Part shown: positions 27,028 through 36,043 of the stretch, one piece after another
Layout: each line of letters begins with the position of its first letter
Numbering within the stretch: position 1 is the stretch's first letter
DNA from: CAVPDA01 sp963702495
GTDB taxonomy: Bacteria > Pseudomonadota > Gammaproteobacteria > Burkholderiales > Rhodocyclaceae
Direction: 5' to 3'
Assembly (NCBI GenBank): GCA_963702495.1
Contig: CAVPDA010000010.1
Coordinates: 124,001 to 188,000 of the forward strand
DNA length: 64,000 bases
Notes under the pieces: model-generated
Told to the model about the DNA's origin: nothing
Seen by the model: the letters and a program-made list of their open reading frames with translations, nothing else
Databases searched by the model: none
Made by a program: the position numbers and the translations under genes

Positions 27028-27369
27028 ATGGCATTGCGCCTGTACGACTTCGTGCCGATCGATGACACGGCGCTGGACGAGGAATCGCTCGTCGAGCGGG
27101 TATTCGGGCCGAACTTCTATGTGATGGACGAAACGGGGCGCTGTCTCACCACCGTCCGGAACCAGCGCCTCCTCGCCGGAGCCAGGGAACTTCTGGGCCG
27201 GGACCAGGGAGACGCGCACACACGCAGCGCGGAAACGCTGGCCGATCTGCGCCGCTGCGCGGATTTCGTCACCCAGCAGGATTACCAGCGGGCCTTCGCG
27301 CGCGACTTCTCGTCGGCATGGCAGCCGACCGAATTCGACCATACGCGGTCGGCGGGCAGCCTGGAGTAG
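27028..27369 (+). CDS. 113-residue soluble protein, unknown
   Basis: ATG at 27028 after AGAGAAAGGAG. It starts MALRLYDFVPIDDTALDEES and contains FGPNFYVMDETGRCLTTVRN, a helix-rich middle, and DYQRAFARDFSSAWQPTEFD near the end. Acidic and soluble with a single Cys at about residue 41 and one near 80. No motif or family recognised. The frame is consistent with GC-rich codon use. It may form a unit with the two shorter ORFs upstream, though gaps of 150-320 bases argue against one tight operon. Confidence 0.6.
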   Translation: MALRLYDFVPIDDTALDEESLVERVFGPNFYVMDETGRCLTTVRNQRLLAGARELLGRDQGDAHTRSAETLADLRRCADFVTQQDYQRAFARDFSSAWQPTEFDHTRSAGSLE

Positions 27370-27672
27370 GCACTCATCCGGTTCGGCCGAGGACGATCGC
27401 GCGCAATACCGCATTGCACTTGTCGCCGTCGATGCTCTGGACAACGGCGACCGCAGGGCACCGACGGCGCCCCGGCGGGCTCGCCGCGGTGCGGTTTCCG
27501 CGGCCGGTCGCAGCCTGTGCCGCGCTGCGTTCAACGCCTGCTTCCACGACGACTGCGCAGCCGCGCAGAAGCGGCCGCGGGAGCGCGCTCGCCATGCCGC
27601 CGCCATACAGATCCCTCCCCTGTAAGACTGAAACTGCCGCATGGTTGCCGATCGCATGCTGCCAAGTAATGC
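27370..27672. other. Gap before the dksA promoter
   Basis: About 300 bases without a recognised gene, RNA or repeat. No clear terminator was found for the preceding ORF. Confidence 0.4.
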
Positions 27673-27701
27673 TTGCGGCTGCCTGCCATTTCTGCTATTA
27701 A
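27673..27701 (+). promoter_or_regulatory. Sigma70-type promoter of dksA
   Basis: TTGCGG (27673-27678) and TATTAA (27696-27701) are separated by 17 bases. Transcription would start near 27708, about 20 bases before the dksA ATG, giving a short leader with no clear ribosome binding site. Confidence 0.6.
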
Positions 27702-27726
27702 AGCGTATTTTTCGCGGACGCACTCC

Positions 27727-28152
27727 ATGGCTGAGGATCTCCTCCACAAGCAGTTCCCGCACTACACGCCGAAGAAGGGCGAGGAATACATGAACAGCAA
27801 GCAGCTGGCTCATTTCAAGAAGATCCTCTCGACGCTGAAGGACGAACTGCTGCAGGACATCGAACGCACCGTCCATACCATGCAGGACGAGGCGACGGTG
27901 TTCGCAGATCCCAACGATCGCGCCAGCCAGGAATCCGATATCGCCCTCGAACTGCGCAACCGCGACCGCGAGCGCAAGCTGATCAAGAAGATCGACGAGA
28001 CGCTGGACCGCATCGAGAACGGCGAGTACGGCTACTGCGATTCCTGCGGCGTCGAGATCGGTCTCAAGCGCCTAGAAGCGCGGCCGACCGCCACCCTGTG
28101 CATCGACTGCAAGACGCTGGAGGAACTGAGGGAGAAGCAGGTCGCGAAGTAG
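27727..28152 (+). CDS. dksA: RNA polymerase-binding transcription factor DksA
   Basis: 141 residues. DksA enters the secondary channel of RNA polymerase and, with ppGpp, adjusts promoters such as those of rRNA genes. Two long helices form a coiled coil whose tip holds DPNDRA (Asp61 and Asp64), followed by a four-Cys zinc finger: Cys104, Cys107 (CDSC), Cys125 and Cys128 (CIDC). The ATG at 27727 fits the family start MAEDLL; an in-frame extension to 27673 overlaps the promoter and is not used. An intrinsic terminator follows at 28186. The gene stands alone. Confidence 0.97.
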   Translation: MAEDLLHKQFPHYTPKKGEEYMNSKQLAHFKKILSTLKDELLQDIERTVHTMQDEATVFADPNDRASQESDIALELRNRDRERKLIKKIDETLDRIENGEYGYCDSCGVEIGLKRLEARPTATLCIDCKTLEELREKQVAK

Positions 28153-28185
28153 GCTTGCGCCGGCAGCCGCCGGCCAGCGATAAGG

Positions 28186-28215
28186 AAGCGGCCGCGACGG
28201 CCGCTTTTGCGTTTA
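28186..28215 (+). terminator. Intrinsic terminator of dksA
   Basis: AAGCGGCCG (28186-28194) pairs with CGGCCGCTT (28198-28206) around CGA, followed by TTTTGCGTTT. Confidence 0.9.
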
Positions 28216-28227
28216 CCCGGCCGCGGC

Positions 28228-29400
28228 CTACCTGCCCGCCGCCTCCACCACTTTCCAGTCGCCGCCTTCCACCTGGTAGACGGTAATCGTCCCCTCCTTC
28301 AGATCACCGCGCTCGTCGTAGGCGATCCTGGCCGAGGTGACGCCCACAGCCTCGGTCTTCGCCAGCAGGGGCAGATACTTCGCCGGCTCGGTCGAATCGG
28401 CGCGCCGCATCGCGTCCACCATGATCCGGGCGGCGTCGTAGGCATAGGGCGAATAGACCTGGACCTCCTCCCTGAAGCGCTCCTTATAGCGCGCTTCGTA
28501 GTCCCTGCCCCCCGGCATCTGCGCCAGCGGCAGACCCGCCAGGGAGGCGATCGTGCCCTCGGCGGCGTCGCCGGCGAGCTTGACGAAGGTCGGCGACTTC
28601 ACCATCTCGCCGCCCAGGAACTTGGCGTCCAGTCCCAGTTGCCGGATCTGGCGCACCATCGGGCCGGCCTGGGCGTCGGCGCCGCCGTAGAAGATCGCCG
28701 CCGGCTTGGCAGCCTTGATGCTGGTGAGGATGGCCATGAAATCGGTGGCCTTGTCGCTGGTGTATTCGCGCTTGACGATCTGCGCGCCGGCGGCCCTGGC
28801 TGCCTTCTCGAACTCGTCCGCCAGGCCCTGGCCGTAGGCGGTGCGGTCGTCGATGATGGCGATCCTCTTCGCCCCGAGCGTGTCGACGGCGAAGCGGCCC
28901 ATGACGCTGCCCTGCTGCACGTCGTTGGTCATGGCGCGGAAGGCGGTCTTGTAACCGTTCCGCGTATAGGCCGGCGCGGTCGCCATGGCGATCTGCGGAA
29001 TGCCGTGGTCGGCGTAGATCTTCGATGCCGGAATACTGGTGCCAGAGTTGAAATGGCCGAGCATGCCGCGAATTCCCGCATCCACCAGTTTCTGCGCCAC
29101 CGCCGTGCCCTGCTTCGGGTCCGCCTGATCATCCTCGGCCAGAAGCTCGAACCGCACCGCCTTGCCGGCGATCCGCGGCTTGGCGGCATTGGTCTCCTCG
29201 ATGGCGAGGGCAATGCCGTTCTGCATCTCCTTGCCGTAATGGGCCTGCGGGCCCGTGAGCGGCGCCGCGAAGCCGAGCCGCACCACCTCCTCGCCGCCGC
29301 CGGTCCGGGCGGCTGGCGGCGGGTCCTGCCTGCCGCAGGCACCGAGCCAGATGGCGGCCCCGGCCAGCGCCGCAAGCCCAATGATCTGTCTGCGTCTCAC
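28228..29400 (-). CDS. Periplasmic ligand-binding lipoprotein (LivK-like)
   Basis: 390 residues. Signal peptide MRRRQIIGLAALAGAAIWLG followed by a lipobox ending in Cys (LGAC), so a lipid-anchored substrate-binding protein. The mature part is a Peripla_BP_6 type fold: VRLGFAAPLTGPQAHYGKEM, IDDRTAYGQGLADEFEKAA, FYGGADAQAGPMVRQIRQLG and YSPYAYDAARIMVDAM match branched-chain amino-acid/amide-binding proteins. No permease or ATPase gene is next to it, so the transporter partner is encoded elsewhere. It sits tail-to-tail with dksA and downstream of pnp, after the pnp terminator. The ligand cannot be told from sequence. Confidence 0.92.
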   Translation of the reverse strand: MRRRQIIGLAALAGAAIWLGACGRQDPPPAARTGGGEEVVRLGFAAPLTGPQAHYGKEMQNGIALAIEETNAAKPRIAGKAVRFELLAEDDQADPKQGTAVAQKLVDAGIRGMLGHFNSGTSIPASKIYADHGIPQIAMATAPAYTRNGYKTAFRAMTNDVQQGSVMGRFAVDTLGAKRIAIIDDRTAYGQGLADEFEKAARAAGAQIVKREYTSDKATDFMAILTSIKAAKPAAIFYGGADAQAGPMVRQIRQLGLDAKFLGGEMVKSPTFVKLAGDAAEGTIASLAGLPLAQMPGGRDYEARYKERFREEVQVYSPYAYDAARIMVDAMRRADSTEPAKYLPLLAKTEAVGVTSARIAYDERGDLKEGTITVYQVEGGDWKVVEAAGR

Positions 29401-29454
29401 GATCCTTCTCCGGCCTGCTGTTCCATGACCACGGCCGCGCCAGCGCGGTACGCA

Positions 29455-29479
29455 GAAAAAAGGACGCCGCAGCGTCCTT
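29455..29479 (-). terminator. Intrinsic terminator of pnp
   Basis: On the minus strand AAGGACGC pairs with GCGTCCTT around a short loop, followed by a run of T (the A-run at 29455-29461 on the plus strand). It lies 25 bases past the pnp stop. Confidence 0.9.
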
Positions 29480-29503
29480 CTTCCGTCCGGTGGCCGCGCT
29501 TCG

Positions 29504-31618
29504 TCAGCCCTGGGCTTGCGCGCCTCCCGCCTTTTCGTCGCCCGCCGCCTTCATGCTCAGGCGCACGCGGCCTTTCTCGTCGGCCTCCAGCACCTTGACC
29601 CGCACCACCTGTCCTTCCTTCAGATAGTCCGACACGGCATTGACCCGCTCGTTGGCGATCTGGGAGATGTGCAGCAGCCCGTCCTTGCCCGGCAGGATCG
29701 AGACGATGGCGCCGAAGTCCAGCAGGCGCAGCACCGTGCCCTCGTAGATCTTGCCCACCTCGACCTCGGCGGTGATGGCCAGGATGCGCTTCTTCGCCAC
29801 TTCGGCGGCATCGGCGCTTACCGAGGCGATGGTCACCGTGCCGTCGTCCTCGATGTCGATGACGGTGCCGGTCTCCTCGGTCAGGGCGCGGATCACCGCC
29901 CCGCCCTTGCCGATCACGTCGCGGATCTTCTCCGGATTGATCTTCATCGTCAGCAGCCGCGGCGCGTAGGTGGACACCTCGCCGCGATGGGAGGCGAGCG
30001 ACGCCTTCATGATGCCGAGGATGTGCATGCGCCCTTCCTTGGCCTGGTCCAGCGCCACGCGCATGATTTCCTTGGTGATACCCTGGATCTTGATGTCCAT
30101 CTGCAGCGCGGTGATACCGGTTTCGGTGCCGGCCACCTTGAAATCCATGTCGCCCAGATGATCTTCGTCGCCCAGAATGTCGGTCAGCACGGCGAAGCGG
30201 TTGCCTTCCTTGATCAGGCCCATCGCGATGCCCGCCACATGCGCCCTGAGCGGAACGCCGGCGTCCATCAGCGCGAGCGAGGTGCCGCACACGCTGGCCA
30301 TGGAACTGGAGCCATTGGACTCTGTGACTTCGGAGACGACGCGGATCGAATAGTTGAAGTCCTCCTGCGCCGGAAGGGCGGCGACGATGGCCCGCTTGGC
30401 GAGCCGGCCGTGGCCGATCTCGCGCCGCTTGGGCGAACCGATGCGGCCGGTCTCGCCGGTGGCGAAGGGTGGCATGTTGTAGTGGAGCATGAAGCGCTCC
30501 TTGTACTCGCCGGCCAAGGCATCGATGATCTGCTCGTCGCGCCCGGTGCCCAGCGTGGCCACCACCAGGGCCTGGGTCTCGCCGCGGGTGAACAGGGCGG
30601 AGCCGTGGGTACGCGGCAGCACCGAATGGCGGATGGTGATCGGGCGCACGGTGCGCGTGTCGCGGCCGTCGATGCGCGGTTCGCCGTTGAGGATCTGGTT
30701 GCGCACGATACCCGCCTCCAGATCGAAGAAGATGTTCTTGACGTGATTGGCGTCCGGCGCGTTGTCGCCCGTCGTCACGGCTTCGACGACGCGATTGCGG
30801 ATGGCATTGACCGTGTCGTTGCGCGCCTGTTTCTGCGTGATGCGATAGGCGGCGCGCACTTCGGCTTCCGCCATCTCGGCGACCCGGGCGATCAGCGCCT
30901 CGTCCTTCGCCGGCGGCTGCCAATTCATCTCGGGCTTGCCGGCGGCATCGACGAGTTCGTTGATGGCGTGGATGGCAGCCTGTAGCGCCTCATGGCCGAA
31001 CACCACCGCACCGAGCATCACATCCTCGGACAAGGCCTTCGCTTCCGATTCCACCATCAGCACGGCGCCGGCGGTGCCCGCCACCACCAGGTTGAGCTGA
31101 CTCTCCTTGAGTTCGGAGGCGGTGGGATTGAGCACGTAGCGGCCGTCCATGTAACCGACGCGTGCCGCACCGATGGGACCGTTGAAGGGCAGGCCGGAGA
31201 TGGCGAGCGCCGCGGAAACTCCGATCATGGCCGGGATGTCGGAATCGATCTCGGGATTCAGCGACAGCACCGTGGCGACCACCTGCACGTCGTTGTAGAA
31301 GCCGTCGGGAAAGAGCGGGCGGATCGGCCGGTCGATCAGGCGCGAGGTGAGCGTCTCCTTTTCCGACGGACGGCCTTCGCGCTTGAAGAAACCGCCCGGG
31401 ATACGGCCGGCGGCGTAGGATTTCTCTACATAATCGACCGTAAGCGGAAAGAAATCCTGGCCGGCGCGGATTTCGCGCGACGCGACGACGGTGGCCAGCA
31501 CCACCGTGTCGTCCATGTTGACCATGACAGCGCCATGAGCCTGGCGCGCGATCTCGCCGGTCTCCAGGGTGACGGTATGGGCGCCGAAGGCGAAGGTCTT
31601 CTTGATAGCATTAAGCAA
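29504..31618 (-). CDS. pnp: Polynucleotide phosphorylase
   Basis: 704 residues, normal length. It degrades RNA 3' to 5' with phosphate and is a degradosome component. Two RNase PH domains (first near residues 10-150 with GRIPGGFFKREGRPSEKETL; second near 310-540 with RTHGSALFTRGETQALV and GDEDHLGDMDFKVAGT), then a KH domain (IRDVIGKGGAVIRALTEETG) and an S1 domain (GKIYEGTVLRLLDFGAIV). The catalytic Asp residues of the second PH domain are present (GDMDFK). rpsO lies upstream with a terminator between, as in many bacteria. Confidence 0.98.
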   Translation of the reverse strand: MLNAIKKTFAFGAHTVTLETGEIARQAHGAVMVNMDDTVVLATVVASREIRAGQDFFPLTVDYVEKSYAAGRIPGGFFKREGRPSEKETLTSRLIDRPIRPLFPDGFYNDVQVVATVLSLNPEIDSDIPAMIGVSAALAISGLPFNGPIGAARVGYMDGRYVLNPTASELKESQLNLVVAGTAGAVLMVESEAKALSEDVMLGAVVFGHEALQAAIHAINELVDAAGKPEMNWQPPAKDEALIARVAEMAEAEVRAAYRITQKQARNDTVNAIRNRVVEAVTTGDNAPDANHVKNIFFDLEAGIVRNQILNGEPRIDGRDTRTVRPITIRHSVLPRTHGSALFTRGETQALVVATLGTGRDEQIIDALAGEYKERFMLHYNMPPFATGETGRIGSPKRREIGHGRLAKRAIVAALPAQEDFNYSIRVVSEVTESNGSSSMASVCGTSLALMDAGVPLRAHVAGIAMGLIKEGNRFAVLTDILGDEDHLGDMDFKVAGTETGITALQMDIKIQGITKEIMRVALDQAKEGRMHILGIMKASLASHRGEVSTYAPRLLTMKINPEKIRDVIGKGGAVIRALTEETGTVIDIEDDGTVTIASVSADAAEVAKKRILAITAEVEVGKIYEGTVLRLLDFGAIVSILPGKDGLLHISQIANERVNAVSDYLKEGQVVRVKVLEADEKGRVRLSMKAAGDEKAGGAQAQG

Positions 31619-31713
31619 CGGAGTGTCCTCTCGATATGGCCGTGGCCGGTGCGACGTGGGTGCCGGAAGACGTCATCGACTGCGGCCGAAGTTACCCGCG
31701 CCTGACACGGGCC

Positions 31714-31754
31714 CGAAAAACAAAACCGGCGCGGCCTTCCGTGCTCGCGCCGGT
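31714..31754 (-). terminator. Hairpin and T-run between rpsO and pnp
   Basis: On the minus strand ACCGGCGCG (31754-31746) pairs with CGCGCCGGT (31733-31725) and is followed by TTTGTTTTTC. It would end part of the rpsO transcripts before pnp; pnp may also have its own promoter in the 100 bases after it. Confidence 0.85.
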
Positions 31755-31833
31755 GCGATCCAGGATGCCCGCAACACTATTGAAGGGGTCATCCACGAAG
31801 GGGTAATGCGGTGCGAACCGCAGCGACCACCGA

Positions 31834-32100
31834 CTACTTGCGCAAGCCGAGCCGTTCGATGAGCGAACGGTAGCGGTCTGCGTTGCTGCGCTTGAGGTAA
31901 TCGAGCATCTTGCGGCGCGCGCTCACCATCTTCAGCAGGCCGCGGCGCGAGTGGTGATCCTTGACATGGGCCTTGAAATGGCCGGTCAGGCCATTGATGC
32001 GCGCAGTCAGCAGAGCAACCTGGACTTCCGGAGAACCGGTGTCGCCGCTCTTCAGCTGATACTGCCCGACGATTTGAGACTTATCTGCGGTGGAAATCAT
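31834..32100 (-). CDS. rpsO: 30S ribosomal protein S15
   Basis: 88 residues, the usual length, binding 16S rRNA early in small-subunit assembly. Conserved DTGSPEVQVALLTARINGLT, HFKAHVKDHHSRRGLLKMVS and RRKMLDYLKRSNADRYRSLI are present. It lies between truB and pnp as in most proteobacteria, 36 bases from the truB stop, and is followed by a terminator. Confidence 0.98.
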   Translation of the reverse strand: MISTADKSQIVGQYQLKSGDTGSPEVQVALLTARINGLTGHFKAHVKDHHSRRGLLKMVSARRKMLDYLKRSNADRYRSLIERLGLRK

Positions 32101-32136
32101 TTCAAGCTCGACTCATGACCTTGGGAAAGGGCGGCA

Positions 32137-33090
32137 TTATACCGGTTTCCCTCCTGAATTCTCAAGGGAATTCGCAGGGCCGAGGCCTGTAGTCGCGATC
32201 AGCCGCAGCGGCGCCAGGAAGCCGTCGCCGCCTGCGCGCGCGATTCCCAGAAAACGCCCGGCACCATAGACGCGCCAGGTGGTCCCGGCGACGGCGCCCG
32301 CCATCGCCACGGCACGCCCCTGCAGCAGATCCGCGGTCTGATGCTCATCGAGATCGGCGCGCGGCAACGCCGCCAGCAATGCGTCTGCAGGAAGCAGGAA
32401 GCGGTCGAGGGCATCGGCCGGAAGGGACTGCAGGCGATCGAGGGGGACGGCATCGCCGATGTCGAAGGCGCCGATGGCGGTGCGCCGCAGACCCGTCAGG
32501 TGGGCGCCGCAGCCGAGGGCTTCGCCGATGTCGTCCGCCAGCGTGCGGACATAGGTTCCCTTGCTGCAATGCACTTCCAGTTCGGCGCGCTCGTCTGCGA
32601 AGCCGCGCAGCGTCAGTCCGTGGATGTGCACGCGGCGCGCCGCCCGCTCCACCTCGATGCCCTGCCGCGCCAGTTCGTACAGCGGCCTGCCGTCGCGCTT
32701 GAGGGCGGAGTGCATGGGAGGAATCTGCTCGATGTCGCCACGGAAGCGCGGCAGCACCTGTTCGATCGCTTGCCGCGACACCGCCACCGGGCGGCGCGCG
32801 ATCACCGCCCCTTCCGCATCGGCGGAATCGGTCCGCACGCCGAGGCGAAGCTCGGCCAGGTAACGCTTGTCGGCATCGAGCAGGGTCTGGGAAAACTTGG
32901 TGGCTTCGCCGAAGCAGATTGGCAGCAGGCCGCTCGCCAGCGGATCGAGGGTTCCCGTATGGCCCGCCTTGGCCGCATTGAACAGGCGCCTGGCGGCCTG
33001 CAGCGCGGCGTTGGAGGTCATTCCCGACGGCTTGTCGAGCAGCAGGACGCCGTCCAGCCTGCGCCGCGTCCGGCGCGCACTCGCCGTCAT
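32137..33090 (-). CDS. truB: tRNA pseudouridine-55 synthase
   Basis: 317 residues. Makes pseudouridine 55 in the T loop of tRNAs. The N-terminal LLLDKPSGMTSNAALQ and the catalytic region AGHTGTLDPLASGLLPICFG with its Asp are present, as are YLAELRLGVRTDSADAEG and KGTYVRTLADDIG. A C-terminal PUA-like part of about 80 residues ends the protein. It starts 7 bases after the rbfA stop in the nusA operon. Confidence 0.97.
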   Translation of the reverse strand: MTASARRTRRRLDGVLLLDKPSGMTSNAALQAARRLFNAAKAGHTGTLDPLASGLLPICFGEATKFSQTLLDADKRYLAELRLGVRTDSADAEGAVIARRPVAVSRQAIEQVLPRFRGDIEQIPPMHSALKRDGRPLYELARQGIEVERAARRVHIHGLTLRGFADERAELEVHCSKGTYVRTLADDIGEALGCGAHLTGLRRTAIGAFDIGDAVPLDRLQSLPADALDRFLLPADALLAALPRADLDEHQTADLLQGRAVAMAGAVAGTTWRVYGAGRFLGIARAGGDGFLAPLRLIATTGLGPANSLENSGGKPV

Positions 33091-33097
33091 GGACCGT

Positions 33098-33469
33098 TCA
33101 GGACGGGTGCTTGAGGTCGGAATCGATCGCTTCGTCGATCAGCTTGGACAGGCGCACGCCCTGTTCGATCGACGCATCGTACTCGAAGTGGAGTTCGGGG
33201 ATATTGTGCAGCCGGATGCGGCGGCCCAGTTCGTGGCGCAGGAACCCGGCGGCCTGCTTCAGGCCGGCCTGGATGCCGGGTAGTTGCGCGGCGTCCAGCG
33301 TAGAGAAAAACACCTTGGCGTGGGCGTAGTCCGGGGTCACCTCGACGCCGGTGAGCGTGATGAACCCGACGCGCGGATCCTTCACCTCGAGGCGGATCAG
33401 TTCCGCCAGCTCGCGCTGGATCTGCTCGGCGATGCGCTGGCTGCGGGAAAATTCCTTGGGCATGGGCAT
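33098..33469 (-). CDS. rbfA: Ribosome-binding factor A
   Basis: 123 residues. KH-type protein for maturation of the 30S subunit. Starts MPMPKEFSRSQRIAEQIQRE, with VKDPRVGFITLTGVEVTPDY, AKVFFSTLD and the C-terminal IPELHFEYDASIEQGVRL typical of the family. Placed between infB and truB, in the conserved order. Confidence 0.97.
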   Translation of the reverse strand: MPMPKEFSRSQRIAEQIQRELAELIRLEVKDPRVGFITLTGVEVTPDYAHAKVFFSTLDAAQLPGIQAGLKQAAGFLRHELGRRIRLHNIPELHFEYDASIEQGVRLSKLIDEAIDSDLKHPS

Positions 33470-33502
33470 ACGGCCGGCATGGCCGGCCGCCTCGACGTTT
33501 CC

Positions 33503-36028
33503 TTACAGGGTCCGCGCCACTTCCTGAATCTCGAAGACCTCCAACTGGTCGCCTTCCACGATGTCGTTGTAGTTCTTCAGGCTGAGGCCGCATTCGAAGC
33601 CGCCTTTCACCTCGCGCACGTCGTCCTTGAAGCGCTTGAGCGAATCGAGTTCCCCGGTCCACACCACGACATGATTGCGCAGCAGGCGCACCTGCGAGCC
33701 GCGCTTCACCACACCGTCGAGCACCATGCAGCCGGCAACCGCACCGACCTTCGAGATGCGGAACACCTGCCGGATCTCCACCAGGCCGATGATGCTCTCC
33801 TTCTTCTCCGGCGTCAGCATGCCGGAAAGCGCCGCCTTCACCTCGTCCACCACGTCGTAGATGATGTTGTAGTAGCGGATGTCGACCCCAATGTGCTCGG
33901 CCAGCTTGCGCGACTGGGCGTCGGCGCGTGTATTGAAGCCGATGATGACGGCCTTCGAAGCCAGGGCCAGGTTCACATCGGATTCGGTGATGCCGCCGAC
34001 CGCCGCATGGATGACCGCAACCTTGACCTCGTCGGTGGAGAGCTTGCCGAGCGCGTGCACCAGCGCTTCCTGCGAGCCCTGCACGTCGGCCTTGATGATC
34101 AGGGCCAGTGTCTTCACCTCGCCCTCGCCCATCTGCTCGAACATGGTTTCCAGCTTCGCCGCCTGCTGCTTGGCGAGCTTGACGTCGCGGAACTTGCCCT
34201 GGCGGAAAAGCGCGATCTCGCGCGCCTTGCGCTCGTCGGCCAGCGAGATGGCCTCGTCGCCCGCCGCCGGCACGTCGGAAAGGCCCTGAATTTCCACCGG
34301 GATCGACGGACCGGCGGCATCCACCGGCTTGCCGTTCTCGTCCAGCATGGCGCGCACGCGGCCGAACACCGCGCCCGCCAGCAGCACGTCGCCGCGCTTG
34401 AGGGTGCCGGACTGCACCAACATTGTCGCCACCGGGCCGCGCCCCTTGTCGAGCCGCGCCTCGATGATCAGTCCCTTGGCCGGGGCGTCCTTCTGCGCCT
34501 TGAGTTCCAGCACGTCGGCCTGCAGCAGGACGTTTTCCAGGAGTTCGTCGATGCCCTGCCCGGTCTTGGCCGAGACCGCCACGAAGGGCGACTCACCGCC
34601 GTACTCCTCGGGCACCACGCCTTCGGCCACCAGTTCCTGCTTGACCCGGTCGGGATGGGCCTCGGGCTTGTCGATCTTGTTGATCGCGACCACGATCGGC
34701 ACACCTGCCGCCTTCGCGTGAGCGATCGCCTCCTTGGTCTGGGGCATCACGCCGTCGTCGGCGGCCACCACCAGAATGACCAGGTCTGTCGCCTTGGCAC
34801 CGCGCGCGCGCATGGCGGTGAACGCCTCGTGGCCCGGCGTGTCGAGGAAGGTGACGACGCCGCGCGGCGTCTCGACGTGATAGGCGCCGATGTGCTGCGT
34901 GATGCCGCCGGCCTCACCGGAGGCGACGCGGGTCTTGCGGATGTAGTCGAGGAGCGAGGTCTTGCCGTGGTCCACGTGGCCCATCACCGTCACCACCGGC
35001 GCACGGGGTTCCGCTTCGGCGCCCGGATGCTGCTCCGCCGCTTCGGCGAGATAGGCGTCCGGCTCGTCGAGCTTGGCCGGTTTGGCGACGTGGCCCATCT
35101 CCTCCACTGCAATCATCGCGGTTTCCTGGTCCAGCACCTGGTTGATGGTCACCATGCTGCCCATTTTCATCATCGTCTTGATCAGTTCGGCCGCCTTCAC
35201 CGACATCTTGTGGGCAAGGTCGGCGACGGTGATGGTCTCGGGCACCAGCACCTCGCGCACGATCGGTTCCGCCGGCATCATGGTCGCCGCATGGGCTTCC
35301 TCGCCGTGCCGGTGGCGGCCCTTTGGCCCGCCGCGCCAGCCGCTGGCGCCGTCCGCGCCGCGCGTCTTGATGCCGCGCTTCTTGGGCGCCTCGGTCTTCC
35401 AGGTGCTCGGCGCCTTCGCCTTCTTCTCGCCCTCGGGCTTGACCGCCGGCTTGTGCAGCGTGGTGCCTGGCGTTGCCGCCGCAGGCTGCGCCGCAGGCGC
35501 TTCCACGGGCTTGGCCGCTGCTTCCGCCGCCGCCTGCATCTGCACCAGCCGCTCCTCGGCCTCCTGCCTGGCGCGCTGCTCGCGATCCTGCTTCTCCTTG
35601 ACCTCCGCCGCCTGGATCGCCGCAAGCTCCGCCTGGCGCCGCGCTTCCTGTTCGCGCAGGGCGCTCTGCTCGGCGTCGATCACGGGCGCCCCGGCCGCCA
35701 GCGGCGCCGCCTCGGCCACCGGCTCGGCGGCATCGCGCTTGACCAGCACCCGCTTCTTGCGCACCTCCACCTGGATGGTGCGCGCCTTGCCCGAGGCGTC
35801 CGACTTCTTGATCTCGGTCGTCTGCTTGCGCGTCAGGGTGATCTTGGTCTTGAGCTGGGTTTCGCCGTGGGCGCGTCGCAGGTAGTCCAGAAGGCGGCTC
35901 TTGTCCTGTTCCGACAGGACATCGGATTCGGCCTTCTTCTCGACGCCGGCCCTCTGCAACTGCTCGAGCAGCACGGCCGCCGGCATTTTCAGCTCGCTCG
36001 CGAACTGTATTACGCTCATATGTGCCAT
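33503..36028 (-). CDS. infB: Translation initiation factor IF-2
   Basis: 841 residues. GTPase that brings fMet-tRNA to the 30S subunit. IF2_N domain at the start (SVIQFASELKMPAAVLLEQL), a long Lys/Ala/Glu-rich linker at about residues 80-260, a second IF2_N-like segment before the G domain, then G1 GHVDHGKTSLL near residue 350, G3 DTPGHEAF, G4 NKID and the C-terminal domains. The start at 36028 (MAHMSV) could equally be the ATG at 36019. It is 15 bases from the nusA stop. Confidence 0.98.
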   Translation of the reverse strand: MAHMSVIQFASELKMPAAVLLEQLQRAGVEKKAESDVLSEQDKSRLLDYLRRAHGETQLKTKITLTRKQTTEIKKSDASGKARTIQVEVRKKRVLVKRDAAEPVAEAAPLAAGAPVIDAEQSALREQEARRQAELAAIQAAEVKEKQDREQRARQEAEERLVQMQAAAEAAAKPVEAPAAQPAAATPGTTLHKPAVKPEGEKKAKAPSTWKTEAPKKRGIKTRGADGASGWRGGPKGRHRHGEEAHAATMMPAEPIVREVLVPETITVADLAHKMSVKAAELIKTMMKMGSMVTINQVLDQETAMIAVEEMGHVAKPAKLDEPDAYLAEAAEQHPGAEAEPRAPVVTVMGHVDHGKTSLLDYIRKTRVASGEAGGITQHIGAYHVETPRGVVTFLDTPGHEAFTAMRARGAKATDLVILVVAADDGVMPQTKEAIAHAKAAGVPIVVAINKIDKPEAHPDRVKQELVAEGVVPEEYGGESPFVAVSAKTGQGIDELLENVLLQADVLELKAQKDAPAKGLIIEARLDKGRGPVATMLVQSGTLKRGDVLLAGAVFGRVRAMLDENGKPVDAAGPSIPVEIQGLSDVPAAGDEAISLADERKAREIALFRQGKFRDVKLAKQQAAKLETMFEQMGEGEVKTLALIIKADVQGSQEALVHALGKLSTDEVKVAVIHAAVGGITESDVNLALASKAVIIGFNTRADAQSRKLAEHIGVDIRYYNIIYDVVDEVKAALSGMLTPEKKESIIGLVEIRQVFRISKVGAVAGCMVLDGVVKRGSQVRLLRNHVVVWTGELDSLKRFKDDVREVKGGFECGLSLKNYNDIVEGDQLEVFEIQEVARTL

Positions 36029-36043
36029 GTCAGCTCTCCGCGA

